Assembly: GCA_963575745.1 (NCBI GenBank) | Contig: CAUYUJ010016358.1 | Span: forward strand, 30,001-94,000 | DNA length: 64,000 bases | DNA from: Prorocentrum cordatum | Lineage: Eukaryota > Sar > Dinophyceae > Prorocentrales > Prorocentraceae | Direction of reading: 5' to 3' | Part shown: piece after piece, positions 10,701-17,921 of the stretch | How the letters are laid out: each line of letters opens with the position of its first letter | Numbering within the stretch: position 1 is the stretch's first letter | The notes under the pieces: model-generated | What the model was told of the DNA's origin: nothing | Seen by the model: only the letters and a program-made list of their open reading frames with translations | The model's database searches: none | Translations under genes and position numbers: made by a program

Positions 10701-13700
10701 GCACTGCGCCAGGGGGGGTTCATAAACGTCAATGAAACTGTCTCGAAAAATCCTCCTCACTCCAGTACCATAGGGGACGAGGGGAGGAGAGGTGAGACGG
10801 TAGCAGAGGGAGAGGGAGGCGACTCCTCGATCCGTCCTGCCGAACACAAAAGCAAAAGCGAACCAGCGGCGGCGGCTCGGCGCGGCAGCGGCACAACGCA
10901 CGCGCATATACTGCGCACGCGACACCGCTGGTCCGTCCTGCGGTGGCGCGCCCGCCCCGTCAGTATCTTGATGAGCAGCATCTGGTGGAACAGCTCGAGC
11001 AGCGCGGTCGGTGGCCTGGCGCTGGGCCTCGTCCATGCCCGCTGCCGTGAGGCCCGCGTTGCGGACAGGGCTGATTCCCCGCGGGGCCGCCGCTGCCGCG
11101 GCAGCGGCTGAGGTGGCGGGGGCTCCGCCCCGACTCTGAGGTGAGAGCGGTGAGCCACCGCCGAAACCCGCCGCAAGGTCCTTGACACGGTACTTGTTCT
11201 TGAACGGGTCGAAGGTCGGCGCCTCGTCGATGGGGACGATCACGCGGGTGGGCAGCGGCGGCTCGTGGTCCGTGGACGGCGTCGGCTCGAGGTCGACCTG
11301 GCCAGGTTCGATGACGCTGGCACCGAAGCGTGGCACCACTTCGGGGGCTCGGCCATCAGCCTGAGTCTCGCGAGGCGGCGAGCTCGTGGAGCTCCCTGGG
11401 GCCTTGCGTGAGCTGTGGCGGCTGCAGGACCTGCTGCGCGGGACGCGCCCGCCCGTGTGGCGGTCGCGTGGCGAGGTCGCCTGGGCATTAGCGCGCTCGG
11501 AATCCGCCCTGCTCGGGGATCGGATCGGCGCCGCGCAGGGTGATGGGCTGGGCTGGCGGGGGCCGCCTGCGCCGCCCTCCGCCGTGGCTGTGGCCTGGTC
11601 AGGGTCAACAGCGTCGGGGCGGGGGCTGATGTGGTGGGCACTTCCGTCGCTGTGCCGCGGGGAGGCGCTGTGGTGCGCCTGGGTGTACGTGAGGACGAGC
11701 GGGACGAGCGGCTGCCTCTCTCGCACAGGTGGGGCAGGTTTTGCCTGGGCAGGGCGCAGCGATGCGGCCACGTTTGGCGGGGGCGTGTGTTGGCGCGGTT
11801 GCCAAGCGCGCACGTTCGCATCGCGCCATCCTTCAGGGCGCCCTGTCCTGCCACGGCTTGGTGCAGCCCCCTGGGCTGAAGCCGCAGGGGTTAGCACTGC
11901 GGGTTGGTTGCTGGGTGTGCTGTCATGGCGGCCTGGGTAGTGGCCCCAGGCACGCGTGGACCCTGGCACGGGCGAGGTGGCCCGTGGGGGGGACTGCACG
12001 AGTGCCCGCGAGTGACCGATGGCCGCTGGATGCACCCTGGCGTGGGGGGCATGGCCGTAGCTGGAGGCAGCTGCTCCAACCGCCGCGGGCCTGGCGCCAA
12101 TGGGGCCACGGTGATAGGCGGCACCCCCGCCGTACACCGTGTTGCCGCCTGTCGGGACACGCGCGGGGGAGCGGTTGCGTGGAGTGCTCGGCTGACCTGC
12201 GTCGCGTTGGTCGCGCTGCTGAATGCGCTGCTGGTGCTGTTGGTAGCGCTGCTGGTCGGCTCTCGAGAGCGGGCGGGTGTCGGGGAGGACAGTGGGCACG
12301 ACGGGCCGCCGCCAGCCCTGGTAGACGTGCTCGAAGGCGTGGTCTGGGTAAGTCTCCCCGACGGGTGAATATCGCCGCACATGCTCCATGTAGTCAATGT
12401 TCTGCGGCTCGGGGAGCGCCGTGATGTTTACGGCGCGCTGGTGCGCTGGTCCATAGAGACAGAAACTACCACGGTTGCTGCGATCGTGATTCAGCTCGGC
12501 TTCGGTCGTGGCTCGGCTCACCATGGCGTCGCAGAGGCGCATGTCGTAGTCGAGAGCTTGAGGCCCAGGGCCGCCCTCGGCGTCCCAGTACAGTACCACA
12601 TCCCGCCAGCGGGTGCGGGTAGTGTGGATGCGCTCGGCGATGCACTCGCAGACGGTCCTGACTGTGACACGATCCCTGTGCATGTTGGTGATGGTTAGGG
12701 AATAAGGTCGGCGGACCGTTTTGTTGAAGGTGAAGTCCTCCTTGAGGGCCTGGTGGGGGCCGAAGAGCACGTAGCCTTCCCTCCACAGCGGTTGGTCGGG
12801 GGACGGGTCTTCAGGCATCCCCGTTCCTGTGAACCCAGGTGGCCGCCGCGTGCCGTCGGGCAATCCCTGCCTGGGGACCCGCCGCGGCCTCGGTGGAAGG
12901 TACCATTGACCCTGGTAACCAGCTTGGCCTGGTTGTGGAGGCTCCCCCCCGGGGCCTGAAGGCGCTCGGGGGGGCTCCTTGAGGTCGTGGTGGGCTGGCG
13001 CGTTGCCAAATTGGCGGGCAAGGATGTGCGGCGGCATCCCTGTGGCACGGACGTCGAGCAGGCTGTGTGGACTGGGCGGGTGAGGGCACCTGCTGGAGAG
13101 GCAGCATGTGTCAGAGTCCCTGTTGTCGGTGCTGAATGCACACGTCCAGCTGTTGCAAGAGTAGTCCGTGGACCAGTCCATAGGTGCACGTAGTCCGCTG
13201 AGGGCGCAGTCTGGGCACGTTGGTTGGCCCGAGGTGCCGAGCTGCGTGTTGCGGCGGGCCGCACAGTACTGGCAGCATTGAAATCGGCACTGTAGGCATG
13301 ACCAGCGTCCTGGTAGGGGCGGGAGCGCTTGCTCGTTTGTGCCTGGGTCGTCAGGGTGGGGTCGAGGTCGATCCCACAAGGGCCAGACGTCGGCAAACCA
13401 GGACTGGCCTGTAGTGCGGACGACCTCGGCGGGGAGGCGAGCGTCATCGGCGTGGCGCTCTATCCACTGGGGCCCCATGTCCGCTGGTACCATGACCGTG
13501 CGCCACGTGTCATCCGCCTTGACGTGGACTTGGGTCGGTGCCCAGAGCTTGGTAGTGGTATCGCCATGGTCGTGGTGGAGGATGACCCAGCCGTCACGAC
13601 CCACCACCTCAGGGTCGATAACGCGATGGCCCATGACGGTCGTCCCCCACGGTAAGTAGGCGCCGTCGTGGTGATCGCCAGGGTCAAGCCAGACCTCGAT

Positions 13701-16700
13701 GCCAGGGGCATTGACACGGGCCCGCACATCACGGACGTGGAAGGCGAGAACGTGGTAGGCGGTCGGCTCCACTTCCGTCACGATGTGCTCCCACGTCTCG
13801 ATGTCGCTGTAGTCCGAGGTGGAGTTTTCGCCACTCTGCCGTGACGCACGAGAGGCGGATCGCCGTGGGCGGGCGTGGCCTCGGGCGAGGGCCGCGGCAG
13901 CCCTGATGAGGGACGGCATACGGCGGTTGTCGTCTCCTGGTGTCGTCGATGAGCGGTCTGGACTGTGTGCCAGGGCGGCACCTGACTGGTAGGTGCGCGG
14001 TGGACCAGGCTCGGCCCCAGGGCTGGAGCCGCTGGGGCGCGACTCGCGTGCTTCGGGGTGCCCCCGCACGGGGACGGCTTGCAAGCCAGTGTACACAAGG
14101 TCGATCAGTGACTGCGGGTCCAGCTGGAGCCTGCGCAGCGAGACGCGTGGCCGGGGCTGGTTGGGGTCGGCCCTGGTGGCTGCTTCAGTGTCGTAATGCT
14201 GTTTGGCCCATGCTCGCGCTGCCTCTGGCGAGTATAGTGCCTGCGGCGGTGGCCACGCTGCCGCGATGCCCAGCCTGCGCCGAGTGCTAGCTTCCTGGTC
14301 GTGGGCTTCAGCGGCCTCACGGAGATCTGGATGATCGTAGCCAGCGATGTGGAGGGCGTGCGCACAGTCGCCCATGCCAAATACTTGTGGCAAGGCACGG
14401 CACCTGGAGGCAGCTTCCGTGGGGGCACACCAGTCCATGCGGATGAGGAGGCCCAGGACCCGAGGGTAGATGAGGCGCGCTCCGTGGGCCTCCCCTTTCA
14501 CGAAGTTGTGCCAGTTTTCACCGCTCGGTGGTTGGGTGGCCTCGCACATCCAGAGCGCGATGGGTCCCCACGCGAGGGTGTCGTCTTCGAGGCTGTAGGG
14601 CGGGTGGGGCGGCACTGCGTACCACGCGGCCAGCGAAGGGTGCACACTCACGTACGTGCGGCCAACGTTGGTGCCAGTTCGACCCTTCGTTTCACGGCGG
14701 GGGCCTGGCAAGAGGTGCCCTCCGCTGGCGGCGAGACGGGCCGCAAGGTCGCCACGGGTCCCATGCCAGAAGACAGTGGGCGCGTCGGTGGTGGGTTTGC
14801 GGAGGTCCCACGTGAGGTAGGGGAAAATCGTCTCGCCTGAGTTTCCGCCCGAGTCTTCGAGCACCCAAGTGAGGCGGTTCGGGGGCCTCTGCATGATGTC
14901 AGTCCACGGCCCCAGCGCTTGGAGTGTTAGATCATGGGTGAATCGAGGATGGTCGTGAAGTCGCAGAGCGTCTTTGATGTCCTCTGTAGACACGCCACTG
15001 TTACCAAGCGCAAAGCCGTTTTGGTACAGGGCGTTGAGGATGCTCGTCGGCGGCACGGGCACCGCTGGGTCGCGCTGAATAGTGTTGCGTAAGTTGCGCG
15101 TCGGTGGCTTGAGGGCTAGATGGGGCGTACCAGGGCCTAAAGGCGCCTGGGGCCTGGCGGGTGATGCATAGCGTGCTCGCCGACGTGGTGGTTGGGTGTC
15201 CGTGTCGGAAGAGGAACCACGAGCATCTGCATGTCGGAAGATGGACCACGGCCTGTCGCGGGTGCGCTCACGTGGTTCCCTTGCCTCGGCGTCGCTGGCG
15301 TGGGCTGTGGCGTCTTCGTGAGTCGGTGGATTACCGTAGACCGCGCCGCTCTTGGAACCGTATCGCAGAGACGGGCTGGTCGATCGTGGTGTGACGGACG
15401 AGGCTCGCGATACGGCGGCAGTGACTTCAACGATGGCGGCGGTGGTGGCGGTGGTGACATCGGCGACTGCGGCGGCAACTGCTGCGGCGTAGTGTTCCTG
15501 TAGCAGCGGATGTCGGAGTGAGTGCACGTGCTGGTCCTCGTGTTCTTCGGCAAGCGTGCGTGGCATTGTGTATGTGGCCTCATCGCGCGGCCTCCTGATC
15601 GGTTGGCAACAGCGGAGGCACCACTGGGCCGTGGATGAGTCCAGGGCACGCGCACAGATGCGGGCTCCTACGTGTCCGACGGCTCCTTGAGCGAGGAGTT
15701 TGGCGCCGACAAGAAGAAGACCGCACACCACTCCGCCAGTGGCGATAGCTCCGAGTTTGCCGCTGGCCCATTTCAGGACACCCCCGAGGCCGACCCCGAC
15801 TGCGCTGGCTCCACCCGAGACAATATCTCTGAGTTTGGCGCTGGCCCACATGAGAGTACCCCACAATGCGGACGTGACGTTGTATGCCGTTGTGCGTCGG
15901 GGTGTGGTGGGCACAGATGGGCCTGGTGCCGCCGCTTGACGTCGTCGTCGTTGTCGGTAGCTGGGGTCTCGGCTCGGTGTCGGCAGGTACCCATCGATCT
16001 GGTCCTTATACGGCATTGCTATCACGATGGCGTACGTGGCTACAAAGAGGCAAATGAGGCAGCCACAGTGTCGTGATGCCGCTGCGCTGTGCTGGGCGTC
16101 GTAGGTGCCGCTGGCATCTGGGTTCGCGTCGTCGATGGGGTCGTTATCGATGTCGGCCTGCCAGTGGTCGATAAAGCTGAGATTGGAGTCAGTCCCGTTA
16201 ACACGGCAGACAGGAGTGCGGGGCGTGGTGCTGCCACCTGCGGTCTGGAGATGTCCAGGTCCAGCCAGTGCTGCAGCGGGGCTGAAGCCGCCACTGCGCG
16301 GGCTGGCTTGAGCTGGCGATGCAGTAGCATGGCTTGTCGCGTCGGCGACAGTGGCGCCTTCAGCGTCGTTGAGCTGTGCGCAGGGGTCGGTCTGGGCCGA
16401 GTCGTTGGGCGGACTGCTGTGCGACGGGGTGTGCCCTGAGTGGGGTTCGCTGTCACGGTCATGCTGGGCCGTGTCGCCTGGTGGTGTCATGCCGTCACGA
16501 TCCTGGGTTTCCATGTCGTCCTGACTATCGTCCGACGCGTGGAACGAGCCCAGGGATATGTTGCTGATATCGTCCGACGCGTGGAACGAGTCCTGGGGTA
16601 TGTTGCTGATATCGCTGGCCGCGATGTGCTGGAGCAGCCATGATATGGGGTCGTCTGCGACCTGCTCACCTGTGGCGTGCTGGGCGAGGCCAGCTGGCGG

Positions 16701-17849
16701 TGGTGGGTTTAGCGGTTCCATCGGTGCCGCGGCGAGCTCCGCCTCGACAAGCGGCTGCATGTCTGTCGGGTGGTGCAGGATCGCGTCCGCGAGGTACGCC
16801 AGGGCGTCTTGGTCAGGTGGAGGGAGGCCTCTTGGTAGTAAGGCGTGGGCCCGTGAGAGGTATGACGGCAAGGGTGCCGTGAAAGCCTCAGGGCCGACGA
16901 GCTGAGCACGAGCGCCCTGGTATTCCAGAAGGAGGCCAAAGTAGCGGGTGGAGTACTCGCGGCTGCCCTGGATACGAGTGAGGTTGCGGTTGGTGCGCTG
17001 TCTGTCAGGGCCCGCTCTATACCAGATGTCCTCACACATGTCGATCGCGGTGCGCTGGCGCAGGGCGTCGTTTTTCTCCTCGGAGTCCTCCTGGAAAAAG
17101 TGGTCATACTGTGGCAGATGGAGCGTCGCCAGGATGTACGGGACGCAGTCCTCGAGCCATGCCCAGAACACGTCCTGGTGGTCCTCGCCTGGTGCCCACG
17201 CCGCAGCGCACGGTATGAGCCGGGCTCGGATCATCATCAGGTGCCAGAAAGCGGGGTCCTCCTCGGGTTCGCCTCTGGCGCACAGGGGGGTAATGAGACC
17301 CGTGGGACTATAGCGGGGCACGACAGCGGGGCTGAAGCCGCCACTGTGTGCATGGCCTTGGTCAGCGGCCCCGTCGAGGGTGTGCTGCACGACGGTCGAG
17401 GCCACGCTGAGGGTGGACTGCGATGCATGTGTCGTAGTTGACGAGGGCGTACATGCACTCGCGATGGCGCCCAACGGTCCCTTGCCGCACGGACCCGCGG
17501 CGGCGGTGCTGTTCACGATCGGGTCCAAAATGGTGCAATGATCGTACTTGTAGATGCTGCTGTCATCGTAAAGGAAAACGTGCTGGGGCGCACCGCCTGA
17601 AGACGGGCGTGCTCCAGCTAGCAAAGGGAGGGCCATGCTGCAGGCAAGGCGCCGCATGATGGCGAGGCCAGGCAGGCGGCGCGAGCGATGAGCCAAAAGC
17701 TGCATGTCGGCACACGTCCTCGAATACCCCTGAATGCTCATGTACATTGCAACAATCACGCCCCCTGCAAGACTGCGGGTGTCCCTACACCAGATAGCTT
17801 GCGCGTGCTGCTGCCAAAACAGACATGAGGTGACAAGAAGGAGATACAA
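4797..17849 (-). CDS. Giant LINE ORF2 polyprotein: APE endonuclease, RT, RNase H
   Basis: The reading frame has 4350 codons and ends in TAA. It is open back to the TGA that ends ORF1 (17921-17919). The listed first codon is TTG; the first ATG is codon 35 (17747). Domains, approximate residues: hydrophobic N-terminus; hydrophobic segments about 590-612 and 690-715; a region resembling an ADP-ribosyltransferase fold at 1020-1140 (FWHGTRGDL, then GRTYVS; weak); a Cys-rich cluster 1520-1590; APE endonuclease 2440-2710 (ALQETRH, MDANTNID, SRIDYIIAN, SHVGLQ); RT with AALDRQKCFDYL (Asp about 3231) and TTFVDDSN (about 3323); zinc knuckle beginning CRYCD; RNase H 3765-3905 (ATDGACTN, ETLAIVH, VDNQA, RQADALA). 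A tandem acidic repeat and a coiled coil close the protein. Usual LINE ORF2 proteins are about 1000-1500 aa, so about 2400 N-terminal residues are extra and unexplained. Enzyme identities are secure; the N-terminal functions are not. Confidence 0.85.
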   Translation of the reverse strand: MYLLLVTSCLFWQQHAQAIWCRDTRSLAGGVIVAMYMSIQGYSRTCADMQLLAHRSRRLPGLAIMRRLACSMALPLLAGARPSSGGAPQHVFLYDDSSIYKYDHCTILDPIVNSTAAAGPCGKGPLGAIASACTPSSTTTHASQSTLSVASTVVQHTLDGAADQGHAHSGGFSPAVVPRYSPTGLITPLCARGEPEEDPAFWHLMMIRARLIPCAAAWAPGEDHQDVFWAWLEDCVPYILATLHLPQYDHFFQEDSEEKNDALRQRTAIDMCEDIWYRAGPDRQRTNRNLTRIQGSREYSTRYFGLLLEYQGARAQLVGPEAFTAPLPSYLSRAHALLPRGLPPPDQDALAYLADAILHHPTDMQPLVEAELAAAPMEPLNPPPPAGLAQHATGEQVADDPISWLLQHIAASDISNIPQDSFHASDDISNISLGSFHASDDSQDDMETQDRDGMTPPGDTAQHDRDSEPHSGHTPSHSSPPNDSAQTDPCAQLNDAEGATVADATSHATASPAQASPRSGGFSPAAALAGPGHLQTAGGSTTPRTPVCRVNGTDSNLSFIDHWQADIDNDPIDDANPDASGTYDAQHSAAASRHCGCLICLFVATYAIVIAMPYKDQIDGYLPTPSRDPSYRQRRRRQAAAPGPSVPTTPRRTTAYNVTSALWGTLMWASAKLRDIVSGGASAVGVGLGGVLKWASGKLGAIATGGVVCGLLLVGAKLLAQGAVGHVGARICARALDSSTAQWCLRCCQPIRRPRDEATYTMPRTLAEEHEDQHVHSLRHPLLQEHYAAAVAAAVADVTTATTAAIVEVTAAVSRASSVTPRSTSPSLRYGSKSGAVYGNPPTHEDATAHASDAEAREPRERTRDRPWSIFRHADARGSSSDTDTQPPRRRARYASPARPQAPLGPGTPHLALKPPTRNLRNTIQRDPAVPVPPTSILNALYQNGFALGNSGVSTEDIKDALRLHDHPRFTHDLTLQALGPWTDIMQRPPNRLTWVLEDSGGNSGETIFPYLTWDLRKPTTDAPTVFWHGTRGDLAARLAASGGHLLPGPRRETKGRTGTNVGRTYVSVHPSLAAWYAVPPHPPYSLEDDTLAWGPIALWMCEATQPPSGENWHNFVKGEAHGARLIYPRVLGLLIRMDWCAPTEAASRCRALPQVFGMGDCAHALHIAGYDHPDLREAAEAHDQEASTRRRLGIAAAWPPPQALYSPEAARAWAKQHYDTEAATRADPNQPRPRVSLRRLQLDPQSLIDLVYTGLQAVPVRGHPEARESRPSGSSPGAEPGPPRTYQSGAALAHSPDRSSTTPGDDNRRMPSLIRAAAALARGHARPRRSASRASRQSGENSTSDYSDIETWEHIVTEVEPTAYHVLAFHVRDVRARVNAPGIEVWLDPGDHHDGAYLPWGTTVMGHRVIDPEVVGRDGWVILHHDHGDTTTKLWAPTQVHVKADDTWRTVMVPADMGPQWIERHADDARLPAEVVRTTGQSWFADVWPLWDRPRPHPDDPGTNEQALPPLPGRWSCLQCRFQCCQYCAARRNTQLGTSGQPTCPDCALSGLRAPMDWSTDYSCNSWTCAFSTDNRDSDTCCLSSRCPHPPSPHSLLDVRATGMPPHILARQFGNAPAHHDLKEPPRAPSGPGGEPPQPGQAGYQGQWYLPPRPRRVPRQGLPDGTRRPPGFTGTGMPEDPSPDQPLWREGYVLFGPHQALKEDFTFNKTVRRPYSLTITNMHRDRVTVRTVCECIAERIHTTRTRWRDVVLYWDAEGGPGPQALDYDMRLCDAMVSRATTEAELNHDRSNRGSFCLYGPAHQRAVNITALPEPQNIDYMEHVRRYSPVGETYPDHAFEHVYQGWRRPVVPTVLPDTRPLSRADQQRYQQHQQRIQQRDQRDAGQPSTPRNRSPARVPTGGNTVYGGGAAYHRGPIGARPAAVGAAASSYGHAPHARVHPAAIGHSRALVQSPPRATSPVPGSTRAWGHYPGRHDSTPSNQPAVLTPAASAQGAAPSRGRTGRPEGWRDANVRAWQPRQHTPPPNVAASLRPAQAKPAPPVRERQPLVPLVLTYTQAHHSASPRHSDGSAHHISPRPDAVDPDQATATAEGGAGGPRQPSPSPCAAPIRSPSRADSERANAQATSPRDRHTGGRVPRSRSCSRHSSRKAPGSSTSSPPRETQADGRAPEVVPRFGASVIEPGQVDLEPTPSTDHEPPLPTRVIVPIDEAPTFDPFKNKYRVKDLAAGFGGGSPLSPQSRGGAPATSAAAAAAAAPRGISPVRNAGLTAAGMDEAQRQATDRAARAVPPDAAHQDTDGAGAPPQDGPAVSRAQYMRVRCAAAAPSRRRWFAFAFVFGRTDRGVASLSLCYRLTSPPLVPYGTGVRRIFRDSFIDVYEPPLAQCRPCLAYTSGLTAASAPVKLIHRNAMSSYCGQAFYLGEGQADLHRAGRANPSSTDGDGPGRSIHLVSLNITSLSANWPTITALGVDHNAAVIALQETRHAKPTRQAIATSAANPHHGGYHASLGPDLDLARAQRRAAHGGTDHTVVGNTGASGGVAILSKDAIVDSTVDDTAPCIVALKAKKRWHEAFLPLCTQHRRRRRRNNHGPAGIYIASLYGVAGGDSTDLFRLADCAAARVGSAPYFICMDANTNIDDNPHLLHMMQHGWFNVAEGTPDHTMHTYGNIPDWDRVTKCPRTSRIDYIIANQAARSLVTDFCYLRDLPAKSHVGLQVTLDLSRLDHTARRLLAPTPYPPNDGAHEGHELQALGTLIAGRYQDRMEQADARDDVERMFALANEASHEYHLTRLRDLPPPPPDHPKKKPPTMHGLTPMFEERPVVPRAFPTYGASTIHMNRLRKLHRQLCELRFIGQHHHLDCRAIPPYLAQRIDCTWTAARLLCHKLRPTVLLDFPEAWTPDEPAPHGEHLDGLIQNLDLELARRANRAKAERIKIWAEGVREPSGRKAAIYARAADSSPTAYLRTPTTPDDTQLHCDTNAFKPDKASTDDSDADTEAGGFSPSDGSSPDTDNDEDHTCEPPPAQVPDILPANAIVANTKDMLKLMVDTWEPILGRYRARAGHDAEAMPTWADFYDEYRQELPTPSPATPFHLTDDQLIHFIRTRSPRRAGGLDGWTTKEAKELPDDILRLFASVLRAMQRTGTIPEPLLHVPNPCLRKGRGELPTDQRLLSVLSVWMYAWEAPAYRSLTDWRKGWTHATSFGAVPKATIGDVSTSLALRIEHARALLLPLAGAALDRQKCFDYLITDICLNLALHAGCPQDIVTVRRNFYSRHKRYIRMNGAYSKELARTNGHLQGSSWSLDDIKLLMCVWTKRQHRYVPRSLSTTFVDDSNSTTHTAPELQKYLDETAKFDRFSGQRIHPGKVAGWALTDELHAAVTQLTLAERPLRVVDSFKLVGSYINAEAAPAPAALNLTATADARVRRATSRLPRIGKLPSPMLIKARHARSLAASVCTTGTDIQAPSGPVKTAYNHALKAAIRPKGNKWVEFWTLMAVCVPGHALEIDAITQREVFLCLRRQVNRDATLCGLVRDLQHHVQTLFGGGPVGRLVQSLQQLRWTWPTFGIMYDDWGCQISWLNLPQNAFLHMLRASQRRAFLRRIKPRRHDLGYLASVRQGLDLFASTWLARTKGAAKCNAWQLALLLNYLSGGDHTQQRRSRSNTSADPSPICRYCDEEEETQEHTVRDCKCWARERLPLTTLISDEQWARLPPHTRHCGLFDEDPALLDLQADLARDPLPQPIPRPPPEGDPAASAQDSYTTYLDHDTGWTWVYAATDGACTNQAIPLLARAGYGVYYGIDHRMNYSARVHGITQNAQLAETLAIVHLTACAERPVHVFVDNQAVVDGFQSIIDGHSPPQGTHVELWEKIHRCVMAKPNMFRVEKIASHLGDMGIDLGLIGPIAEEFNRQADALATTAARTHNLPDDIVEAAKTRHRQATVLHGVAVAIYERRHRTLPLPHRRAGFTAAELNKMEPNPLLSDQAPPAAGPDIPQNPDELWAEAQRAIFDEQEDDPFGFGGGLDFLGDGPASANLAPSGTRTSPSTPPLRAASHPHDNAAHLQDADEQEDDLFSFGGGSDALDDGQVSENPAPSGNLSTPTATPSPRATSPPYDDIGHRQDADDDLGDPRGLSGIDDAPPTPHAADHAALPRRHPSTRPTSEPSHGIMIGPTAQTTPPPHQRQPAGAASAPPQGTEPDRPSRPVHASIVAEREDAALPTSRGVALAAPALGSRVPLQSPFKGDGRQRTGCRTTLVHHLDRRTEDLASVSRPSAAGTEQPPLTDRETELSQAMAALQQRCVALAADLAAAQARQGPLLQRLHSAGRAFAELLTPSPDGAVPSLTIQAMLSSFRGAPPGAPR
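5187..5209 (-). repeat. Hairpin family 1, copy 1
   Basis: On the + strand: arm CCCCAG, core GGC-TGGA-GCC, bulged G, arm CTAGGG. All pairs form in the coding (minus) RNA with one U-G wobble. In frame it encodes LAAPAL. Confidence 0.6.
5303..5327 (-). repeat. Hairpin family 1, copy 2
   Basis: Arms GCGGGGG and CCCCCGC (7 bp) around GGC-TGAA-GCC with the bulged G. It encodes AASAPP. Confidence 0.7.
5494..5855 (-). repeat. Tandem acidic repeat in the ORF2 C-terminus
   Basis: Three copies about 160 bp apart begin near 5855, 5700 and 5540 on the minus strand. The first two encode EQEDDPFGFGGG and EQEDDLFSFGGG followed by similar Pro/Ser linkers. The third keeps the HRQDADDD part only. It is an in-frame internal duplication of unknown function. 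Confidence 0.6.
6600..6629 (-). repeat. Hairpin family 1, copy 3
   Basis: Arms GGAGTCCTG and CAGGATCTCC pair over 9 bp with one bulged T, around GGC-TGAA-GCC and the bulged G. It encodes AASAQD. Confidence 0.7.
8851..8881 (-). repeat. Hairpin family 1, copy 4
   Basis: Arms GCTGG and CCAGC around the core and bulged G, then a 2x2 internal loop and three more pairs (CCG/CGG). It encodes GGFSPS. Confidence 0.65.
10649..10672 (-). repeat. Hairpin family 1, copy 5
   Basis: Arms TGACCGG and CCGTCA pair over 6 bp with one extra bulged C, around GGC-TGAA-GCC and the bulged G. It encodes AASAPV. Confidence 0.55.
11868..11890 (-). repeat. Hairpin family 1, copy 6
   Basis: Perfect arms CCCCTG and CAGGGG around GGC-TGAA-GCC with the bulged G. 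It encodes AASAQG. Confidence 0.7.
12944..12974 (-). repeat. Hairpin family 1, copy 7 (swapped inner stem)
   Basis: The inner stem is reversed to GCC-TGAA-GGC yet still pairs, and the G bulge is kept. The outer arms CCCCCCCGGG and CTCGGGGGGG pair over 10 bp with one mismatch or wobble, for 13 bp in total. It encodes RAPSGP. Confidence 0.65.
14014..14038 (-). repeat. Hairpin family 1, copy 8
   Basis: Perfect 7-bp arms GCCCCAG and CTGGGGC around GGC-TGGA-GCC with the bulged G. It encodes SGSSPG. Confidence 0.7.
15130..15150 (-). repeat. Hairpin family 1, copy 9 (swapped inner stem)
   Basis: Perfect arms CCAGG and CCTGG around the inner stem GCC-TAAA-GGC with the bulged G. Like copy 7 it reverses the inner stem while keeping pairing. 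It encodes APLGPG. Confidence 0.65.
16273..16297 (-). repeat. Hairpin family 1, copy 10
   Basis: Arms GCAGCGG and CCACTGC around GGC-TGAA-GCC and the bulged G. Seven pairs form in the coding RNA, one a U-G wobble. It encodes SGGFSPA. Confidence 0.7.
16526..16615 (-). repeat. 42-bp in-frame duplication in ORF2
   Basis: Two 42-bp units (starting 16526 and 16568 on the + strand) and a partial third encode a 14-aa repeat around SFHASDDISNI. It is an internal expansion of the disordered N-terminal region. Confidence 0.7.
17323..17347 (-). repeat. Hairpin family 1, copy 11
   Basis: Arms ACAGCGG and CCACTGT with the standard core. Seven pairs form, with a U-G wobble at the same step as copies 10 and 12. 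It encodes SGGFSPA. Confidence 0.7.
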
Positions 17850-17918
17850 CGCGAAGAGGGAAGAGATGCCTCTGGAGGCGCTTCCTCGGAGGGCTGAGGC
17901 GGGCTCTCTGAGGCACCT

Positions 17919-17921
17919 TCA
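17919..17921 (-). other. Single in-frame TGA between ORF1 and ORF2
   Basis: ORF1 (from 20489) and ORF2 are in the same frame and this TGA is the only stop separating them. ORF2 has no ATG until 17747. The TGA is followed by AGG. Options are stop readthrough, reinitiation, or a nonsense mutation in a single polyprotein of about 5200 residues. Confidence 0.8.
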
